Below are positions 1-5,158 of a stretch of 7,248 nt of DNA, piece by piece. Both the position numbers and the translations under genes were made by a program. The stretch is from an uncultured bacterium (GTDB lineage: Bacteria > Verrucomicrobiota > Kiritimatiellia > RFP12 > UBA1067). The notes beneath the pieces were generated by a model. It saw only the letters and a program-made list of their open reading frames with translations, did no database searches and was not told the DNA's origin. The stretch covers positions 1-7,248 of the forward strand of contig CACZAK010000251.1 of the NCBI GenBank assembly GCA_902779075.1, written 5' to 3'. Numbering within the stretch: the first letter of the stretch is position 1; the number at the start of each line of letters is the position of its first letter.

Positions 1-2
1 AT

Positions 3-641
3 GGGGTAACTGGCGGTGCGCTTGCCGTGGCGACAGGCGGCGTTCTGGACATCGCCGGCACGGAACTTTTGTTCACGTGCGACGCCACGCACTACGTTGA
101 CGGCACGATGACCGTGAGCTGTCCGCTCGTCCCGCAGGGGCGGCAGACGTTCCGCGGCGACGGTACGCTGACGCTCGCCGGCGGCGTTTCGAGCGCAGCG
201 GGCGGCGTGCGCGTCGAGGGCAATCTGACGTTCGTTCCGTCTGACTGGACGAACGATGTCGAGCTGTCGGTGAAGGACAACGTGACCATTGCGCCGACCG
301 GCGACTGGACGTTCGGCGGCGATGCGACGCTCGATCTCGTACATCACTCCACGCTGACGCTTGCGACGGGCGGGCACAAGCTTAAGCTCGCGAAGCCGAT
401 TGTGTCAAAGGGAACGCTGGCGGTTACGGGCAACGGCACGATTGAGATAGCCGCAGAGGGGATGTCGCTCGACAAGGTCGAGATGGCGGACGGCGCGACA
501 TTCTCTGTCGCAAAAAATATTCTCTCCCTGGGGACGCAGGTTTCTGCTGATGTCCCCAAGCTGAATAAGCGTGTTGACGAGAGGGGCTATACAATCTACT
601 CCGTCAAGGGCGGCGCGGGCCTAAGCATATTCATCCGATAA
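3..641 (+). CDS. C-terminal part of a secreted beta-strand-repeat surface protein (5' partial)
   Basis: The frame is open from the first complete codon at base 3 and ends at TAA 639-641. The gene therefore begins upstream, and the in-frame GTG at 27 is not a credible start. The visible 212 residues are dominated by Gly, Thr, Val, Ala and Asp, with short alternating hydrophobic strands (GTLTLAGG, GNLTF, DATLDL, STLTLATGG, GTLAVTGNGTIEI). This is the texture of autotransporter-associated beta-strand-repeat or beta-helix proteins, which are abundant in Kiritimatiellota and Lentisphaerota. No catalytic motif is visible. The end (GYTIYSVKGGAGLSIFIR) is a compact amphipathic strand pair finishing in Arg, with no autotransporter barrel, LPXTG or PEP-CTERM signal. 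By inference it is an exported adhesin- or stalk-like protein. Its stop codon abuts or overlaps the next gene, so the two are probably co-transcribed. The reading frame is secure; the family call is from composition only. Confidence 0.62.
   Translation, partial: GVTGGALAVATGGVLDIAGTELLFTCDATHYVDGTMTVSCPLVPQGRQTFRGDGTLTLAGGVSSAAGGVRVEGNLTFVPSDWTNDVELSVKDNVTIAPTGDWTFGGDATLDLVHHSTLTLATGGHKLKLAKPIVSKGTLAVTGNGTIEIAAEGMSLDKVEMADGATFSVAKNILSLGTQVSADVPKLNKRVDERGYTIYSVKGGAGLSIFIR
638..641 (+). promoter_or_regulatory. ATAA stop/start junction; possible non-canonical ATA start of the DUF4838 gene
   Basis: TAA 639-641 ends the upstream gene. In the downstream gene's frame, ATA 638-640 opens the peptide I-R-R-C-K-A-M-L-C-V-C-A, which parallels the start of the fourth gene, M-R-H-C-K-K-L-F-C-V-C-A. 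With G instead of A at 640 this would be a classic ATGA overlap, giving TGA for the first gene and ATG for the second. Whether ATA is used, or translation starts at ATG 656, cannot be settled from the sequence. Confidence 0.4.
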
Positions 642-655
642 GGCGCTGCAAAGCG

Positions 656-2959
656 ATGCTCTGCGTCTGCGCGCTTGCAGCAGCGACTGTGCTTTCGGCT
701 TTCGCCGAAGAATGCGTCGCCTTGAGGCCAGGCGAGGTAGAGGTAGTGCTGCCTGAGAAGCCGTTTCCTGCCGAGCGTTTCGCCGCGCAGGAGATGACCA
801 ACTTCCTCTCGCGCGTTCTTGGCGCTTCTGTGCCCGTTATAGAGGCTCGGAGTAAAGGCGCCGATAGCGTCGCTATTCTCCTCGGTCGTGCCGCGGGATT
901 CGATGTTTCGGCCTTCGAGCGCGACGCGTTCAGGACGAAGGTCGAGCGTTCGGCGGAAGGCGCGGCGACAATTTGCATCGCCGGGCGCGACGATTCCTCC
1001 GCCGACATCGGCGCGATGCTTGCCGGCAGGGGGAATGTGCTGCGCACAGAGCACGCGACGCTGTTCGGCGTATATGCGTTTCTCGAAGACTTCGCCGGCT
1101 GCCGGTTCTTCTTTCCAGGGGAGTTCGGCACCGTCGTGCACCGGACGACCGCGCCCGTCTTCACTGTGCGCGCACCCTACATCGACTATGCGCGCGCGGT
1201 GTGGCCGGGCGAGACGCCCGAAATGACAGACGAGGCGCGCGAGGCCCTGCGGCGGCGTGCGCGCGCGCTGGAATGGCTTCGCCTCGGCCTGGACACGACG
1301 CGCATCCCATGCTGCCACGGGCAGAACGGCTTCCACTACGTGGAGCGCTTCCGCGAGACGCATCCCGAATACTTGCGACTCAAGGAGGACGGAACGCGCG
1401 CCACCGAACTGGAGTTCAACGGAGACAAGTTCGCGTGGAACATCCGCGACCTCTGCCATACGTCGAAGGTGTGGGACGAGATGTACGAGGACGTCAAGGC
1501 GTACCTGACGGGTCAGCCGGCGGCTTCGCGCGGCATTCCGCTTCGCGGCGACATGACGCGCTTCGGCTGGAACGGTAACTGCGCGGGGGGCAAGTACGTT
1601 GACATCATGCCGCAGGACGGCTTCCAGCGCTGCTGCTGCGAAAACTGCAAGAAGGCCTACACCGACGAGCCGAACTACGCGACCGACCTCGTCTGGGGCC
1701 AAACGGCCCGACTCGCCAGGCGACTCAAGGACGAGGGAGTGAAGGGGTATGTCACGCAGATGGCCTATACGCCATACGGAAGAGTCCCCGACTTCGAGAT
1801 TCCCGACAACGTGCTTGTCATGGTTGCCCGCACGGGTCCTTGGTGCATTCGGGACGGGAAGAAGCTGTCGCAGGAACTCGGCGACTACCGCGCCTGGGCG
1901 GAGAAGACGGGCGGCAAGGTGTGGATATGGACGTATCCCCACAAGTACAGTGCAACGGCCATACCAGACATTCCCTGCATGGCGCCGCGGGCATGGGGCG
2001 AGTACTACAAGCGCGCCGCGCCGTGGATATTCGGCTCCTTCGCCGAGAGCGAGACCGACCGCGCCGAGTTCAACTACCTCAACTACTACGTCTTCGCGAA
2101 AGTGGCGTGGAATCCGGAGCTTGACCTCGATGCGCTCCTCGACGACCACTACGAAAAGATGTTCGGCGCCGGCGCGGCGGAAATGAAACGGCTTTACGAG
2201 GAGATGGAAGACGCATGGCTGCGCATCGCCGGGAACATAGTATGGGATGCATACGGGCCGCATCCCGTCGTGCCGAGCGAATACACGCTTGCGACCGTGG
2301 TTTACTCTCCCGCCAAGCTCGCCGAGTGGTCGCGGCTCTGCGACGTGGCGGCGGCGAAGAACGCGGCGGACGTTCCTGCGCGCGAACGGATTCGCCACTT
2401 CAGGGAGCGCTTTGTCGATGGAATAGCGGCGCATTTCCGCGACTACATGGAGGAGATATCCGTCGAGAAGGCGCTAAAGCGCCGTGCGTCCGAGCCGGCA
2501 CGCCGGAACCTCATCGATCCAAACGGGTGGTCGATCTATCCGGCAGAAGGAGCCGTGCCGCTTGTGGACAAGACGGTCAAGGGGCCGACGGGCGAAAACG
2601 CCATGCATGTGCGCGCCATAGACGGAAAGGCCTACCTCACCGGACTGCTCTGCCGTGCGCCGTATCTCATGAAGCCGAACACGCGCTACCGACTGTCAGG
2701 CTTTCTCAGACTCAGGGACGTCAAGCCGCGCACCAAGCACGGCGGCGTCTATTTTGAAATGAACAACGGTGAGAAGAACTGGGCCGAGTCAAACAAGGGC
2801 AGTCGCCGGTTCTCGGGCACGACGGACTGGGTGTACCACGAGATGACGTTTGAGACGATCGGCGAAATCAGCCAGAAGCCGTTTCTCTGCCTGCGCATCT
2901 ACAACGCGGACGGCGAGGCCTGGTTCGACGGCATGCGACTCGAGGAGATCGGCAATTGA
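656..2959 (+). CDS. Secreted DUF4838 family protein (alpha-glucuronidase-like N-terminal domain) with C-terminal carbohydrate-binding-like domain
   Basis: The 767-residue product matches the DUF4838 family pattern (Pfam PF16126) throughout. A hydrophobic signal peptide (about 1-18, likely cleaved near SAFA/EE) precedes a GH67/GH20-type N-terminal alpha/beta domain (about 25-170). That domain shows the usual VVLPEKPFPAERFAAQE opening, an ILLGR strand, and the TLFGVYAFLEDFAGCRFFFPG ending split over 135-154. The central barrel-like region (about 200-520) holds the family landmarks HGQNGFHYVERF (221-232), THPEYLRLK (235-243) and the Cys cluster RCCCENC (325-331). Residues about 615-767 form a CBM4_9-like beta-sandwich (NLIDPNGW start, GEAWFDGMRLEE end). 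DUF4838 proteins are usually found beside glycan-degrading genes, but I know of no firmly established reaction. ATG 656 is the first canonical start after the in-frame stop at 575-577. It lacks a good ribosome binding site and leaves the signal peptide without a positive n-region, so an ATA start at 638 is a real alternative. It lies 20 nt before the GH27 gene. Confidence 0.85.
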   Translation: MLCVCALAAATVLSAFAEECVALRPGEVEVVLPEKPFPAERFAAQEMTNFLSRVLGASVPVIEARSKGADSVAILLGRAAGFDVSAFERDAFRTKVERSAEGAATICIAGRDDSSADIGAMLAGRGNVLRTEHATLFGVYAFLEDFAGCRFFFPGEFGTVVHRTTAPVFTVRAPYIDYARAVWPGETPEMTDEAREALRRRARALEWLRLGLDTTRIPCCHGQNGFHYVERFRETHPEYLRLKEDGTRATELEFNGDKFAWNIRDLCHTSKVWDEMYEDVKAYLTGQPAASRGIPLRGDMTRFGWNGNCAGGKYVDIMPQDGFQRCCCENCKKAYTDEPNYATDLVWGQTARLARRLKDEGVKGYVTQMAYTPYGRVPDFEIPDNVLVMVARTGPWCIRDGKKLSQELGDYRAWAEKTGGKVWIWTYPHKYSATAIPDIPCMAPRAWGEYYKRAAPWIFGSFAESETDRAEFNYLNYYVFAKVAWNPELDLDALLDDHYEKMFGAGAAEMKRLYEEMEDAWLRIAGNIVWDAYGPHPVVPSEYTLATVVYSPAKLAEWSRLCDVAAAKNAADVPARERIRHFRERFVDGIAAHFRDYMEEISVEKALKRRASEPARRNLIDPNGWSIYPAEGAVPLVDKTVKGPTGENAMHVRAIDGKAYLTGLLCRAPYLMKPNTRYRLSGFLRLRDVKPRTKHGGVYFEMNNGEKNWAESNKGSRRFSGTTDWVYHEMTFETIGEISQKPFLCLRIYNADGEAWFDGMRLEEIGN

Positions 2960-2968
2960 GCGATGAAA

Positions 2969-2972
2969 GGAG
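2969..2972 (+). promoter_or_regulatory. Shine-Dalgarno site deciding the GH27 start
   Basis: GGAG, within AAAGGAG 2966-2972, sits 7 nt before ATG 2980. This favours ATG 2980 over the in-frame TTG at 2956, which would add eight charged residues ahead of the lipoprotein signal peptide and overlap the upstream stop codon. It is the only strong ribosome binding site at any of the junctions in the window. Confidence 0.85.
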
Positions 2973-2979
2973 AAAAAGC

Positions 2980-5109
2980 ATGAAAGAGAAAGTCATATAC
3001 GGGATAGTCTTGCTGGCGTCCGCGACTGTTGTAGGCGGATGCGGCGTTTTCAGGAGGCCGGACGTCAAGGCGCCTGGCGTAGTGTTTGTGGATTCCCTAG
3101 ACCTTTCGGGCGCGACCTGCGGCATGGGCAAGCATGTCCGGGCGGGGAAGTCCGTTGACGGGAATCCGCTCACCGTGGGAGGCAAGACGTATGCGCGCGG
3201 CTTCGGCACGCATCCCGAAAGCGCGATCCTCTTCCGCGCGAACGGAAAGGTGCAGGCGTTCGACGCGCTGGTCGCGATTGACGACGACGCGAAGGATGCC
3301 GGTTCCGGCAGGAGCTACGGCAAGCCGACGGCGCAGTTCAGAGTCTGGGCCGACGAGAAGGTGGTCTGGTCGTCCGGCGCCCTGAAGCTCGGGCAGAAGC
3401 CCGTCGCCGTGCATGTCGATCTCGCCGGCGTCAAGGAGATAATCCTCGAGACGTCGGGCGGGCCGTCCTGGACGGCCTTTGACTCGGCCAACGCCGACTG
3501 GCTCGATGCGCGCTTCTCCTGCGACGGCGACGCGACGATCGAATCCGTCAACGATCCGGAGCTGACGATACAGCTCGGCATCCTCACCCCGGAGGAAAAG
3601 GCCGCGCCGCGCATCAACGGCTCCGACATCTGGGGCGTGCGTCCCGGACATCCGGTCATCTTTCGCGTCGCGACGTCGGGCGAGCGTCCGCTGCGGTTTT
3701 CGGCGAGGGGGCTGCCGAAGGGCGTCGTGCTGGACGAGAAGGGCGTCCTGCGCGGCATCGCGCCCGAGAAGCCCGGCGACTACGACATCGAGGTGACGGC
3801 GGAGAACGCCGCAGGCAAGGCCGTGCGCACAATCCGCCTTGCCGTCGGCGAAACGATAGCGCTCACGCCGCCCATGGGCTGGAACAGCTGGAACACACTC
3901 TGCTACCGCCTGACGGCCGACAAGGCGAAGGCGGCCGCGAAGGCGATGGACGAGTCGGGCCTGGCCGACCACGGCTGGTCCTACATCAATCTGGACGACT
4001 GGTGGGAGATGAACAACTCCGGCTGCCCGCGCGTGGAGATGCGCAAAAACGACTTCGGCGGGCGCGAGGACGTCATCGGCCCGGCCCGCGGTGCGGACGG
4101 CAGGATAATCCCGAACCGTTCGTTTCCCGACATGAAGGGCTTGACGGACTACATCCATTCGCTGGGACTCAAGGCGGGTCTCTACTCCTCTCCCGGGCCC
4201 CTCACGTGCGGCAAGTGCGAAGGCAGCTACGGGCACGAGCTGCAGGACGCCGAAAGCTGGGCCGAATGGGGCTTTGACTACATCAAGTACGACTGGTGCA
4301 GCTACAGCGACATCTTCAAGAAGGAGACAGGCAAGGACTGCTGGGACAATGGCGTGTACGAGGACATGTCGCTGCGCGACGCCTTCATCAAACCCTACCG
4401 TCTGATGGGCGAGTGCCTCAGGAAGCAGAAGCGCGACATCGTCTATTCCTTCTGCCAGTACGGCATGGCGCACACCGAGCTTTGGGGCGCCGAGGTGGGC
4501 GGCCAGTGCTGGCGCAGCTGCGGCGATCTCAAGGATTCGTGGACGTGGATGGAGGAGTCCGTCGAAGGGCGCATCAACGCCGAGCATTGGAAATACAACC
4601 GTCCGGGCTGGTGGGCCGATCCCGACATGATGATCGTGGGCCAGCAGCTATCCTTCGGCAGCGACCATCCCACGTACCTCACGCCGAACGAGCAGTACAC
4701 CCACGTGTCGGTATGGGCGATGGTAGGCTCGCCCCTCCTCCTCGGCTGCGACCTCACGGACATGGACGCCTTCACGAAGAACCTGCTGATGAACGACGAG
4801 GTGATAGCCGTAAGCCAGGACAGGCTCGGCAGGACCGCCCGGCGCATCCGCCATACGGACACGGAGAGCGTCTGGACGCGTCCGCTCGCGAACAGCTTCA
4901 CGGCGGTGGCGCTCGTGAACCGCTATCCCTTCACGCGAGAGATCAAGGTGTCGTTCGCGGAACTGGGGCTGGAGGGCGAATGCTGGGTGAAGGACCTATG
5001 GCGGCAGAAGTGCGAGGGCAGGCACTCCGGATTCTATGTCGCGACCGTTCCGGCTCATGCGACAAAGCTTGTGAAGATGCGACCAGTGGACTGCCCCAAA
5101 TGCCCGTAG
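2980..5109 (+). CDS. GH27 alpha-galactosidase-type lipoprotein with N-terminal NPCBM and Ig-like domains
   Basis: The 709-residue product begins with a lipoprotein signal peptide (MKEKVIYGIVLLASATVVGGC; lipobox VGGC, lipidated Cys21). An NPCBM galactose-binding-like domain follows (about 36-180; YARGFGTHPESAI at 71-83, FDALVAIDD at 94-102). A putative-Ig/He_PIG linker spans about 205-290 and includes RPLRFSARGLPKGVVLDEKG. The GH27 barrel (about 292-610) has PPMGWNSWN (297-305), YINLDDWW (335-342), KYDWC with the probable nucleophile Asp438, WRSCGD with Arg512 and the probable acid/base Asp516, and PGWWADPDMM (542-551). A C-terminal beta-sandwich (about 615-700) closes the protein. GH27 enzymes are retaining exo-hydrolases of terminal alpha-galactosyl residues, with some acting on alpha-GalNAc or beta-L-arabinopyranosides. 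The substrate loop reads CQYGM (492-496) rather than the eukaryotic CEWG/CEWP type, so the exact sugar is uncertain. Lipidation implies membrane anchoring outside the cytoplasm. The start is set by GGAG 7 nt upstream. Confidence 0.93.
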   Translation: MKEKVIYGIVLLASATVVGGCGVFRRPDVKAPGVVFVDSLDLSGATCGMGKHVRAGKSVDGNPLTVGGKTYARGFGTHPESAILFRANGKVQAFDALVAIDDDAKDAGSGRSYGKPTAQFRVWADEKVVWSSGALKLGQKPVAVHVDLAGVKEIILETSGGPSWTAFDSANADWLDARFSCDGDATIESVNDPELTIQLGILTPEEKAAPRINGSDIWGVRPGHPVIFRVATSGERPLRFSARGLPKGVVLDEKGVLRGIAPEKPGDYDIEVTAENAAGKAVRTIRLAVGETIALTPPMGWNSWNTLCYRLTADKAKAAAKAMDESGLADHGWSYINLDDWWEMNNSGCPRVEMRKNDFGGREDVIGPARGADGRIIPNRSFPDMKGLTDYIHSLGLKAGLYSSPGPLTCGKCEGSYGHELQDAESWAEWGFDYIKYDWCSYSDIFKKETGKDCWDNGVYEDMSLRDAFIKPYRLMGECLRKQKRDIVYSFCQYGMAHTELWGAEVGGQCWRSCGDLKDSWTWMEESVEGRINAEHWKYNRPGWWADPDMMIVGQQLSFGSDHPTYLTPNEQYTHVSVWAMVGSPLLLGCDLTDMDAFTKNLLMNDEVIAVSQDRLGRTARRIRHTDTESVWTRPLANSFTAVALVNRYPFTREIKVSFAELGLEGECWVKDLWRQKCEGRHSGFYVATVPAHATKLVKMRPVDCPKCP

Positions 5110-5152
5110 CCCAGTTTGGAGCAGGTGGCGTGGACAAGATCAAATGGACAAG
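5110..5152 (+). other. Short junction between the GH27 gene and the next gene, with SD-like sequences
   Basis: The 43 nt hold GGAG at 5118-5121 and AGGTGG at 5123-5128. Neither is well spaced for ATG 5144 or ATG 5153 (15 nt or more). GGAG is ideally spaced (8 nt) for GTG 5130, which opens a nine-codon frame including its stop. A 5-bp inverted pair (CCAAA 5096-5100, TTTGG 5115-5119) is too weak and has no T-tract, so no terminator is called and co-transcription is likely. Confidence 0.5.
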
Positions 5153-5156
5153 ATGA
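5130..5156 (+). other. Possible tiny leader ORF overlapping the fourth gene's start (ATGA)
   Basis: GTG 5130 opens V-D-K-I-K-W-T-R and stops at TGA 5154-5156, which overlaps ATG 5153 of the next gene as ATGA. GGAG ends 8 nt before this GTG. Translation could reinitiate from it into the larger gene, which has no well-spaced ribosome binding site of its own. It may also be an accident of the 14-nt duplication. There is no evidence that the peptide itself has a function. Confidence 0.3.
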
Positions 5157-5158
5157 GA
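5131..5158 (+). repeat. Imperfect 14-nt tandem duplication at the start of the fourth gene
   Basis: TGGACAAGATCAAA (5131-5144) is followed directly by TGGACAAGATGAGA (5145-5158). The copies match at 12 of 14 positions, including the first 10. The second copy carries the fourth gene's start codons, and the unit length of 14 puts GTG 5130 and ATG 5144 in different frames. Confidence 0.8.

Noticed and set aside
241..320. Repeated GACTGGACG in the repeat-protein gene as a DNA repeat element
   Set aside because: The two copies (around 242 and 303) encode SDWT and GDWT turns in consecutive beta-strand units. They are best read as protein-level repetition, not a separate DNA element.
596..2434. 612-codon open frame on the minus strand opposite the DUF4838 gene
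   Set aside because: The translation is Arg/Val/His/Ala-rich with no recognisable domain, whereas the + strand frame shows continuous DUF4838 family motifs. Long antisense frames are expected opposite GC-rich genes.
2956..2979. TTG 2956 as the start of the GH27 gene
   Set aside because: It would overlap the DUF4838 stop codon and put a charged stretch before the lipoprotein signal peptide. ATG 2980 has GGAG 7 nt upstream.
3097..4587. 496-codon minus-strand open frame opposite the GH27 gene
   Set aside because: It lies entirely within the well-supported NPCBM-GH27 gene, has low-complexity composition and shows no family motif.
5096..5119. Hairpin CCAAA/TTTGG around the GH27 stop codon as a terminator
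   Set aside because: The stem is only 5 bp with a 14-nt loop and no T-tract, so it does not meet the usual form of an intrinsic terminator.
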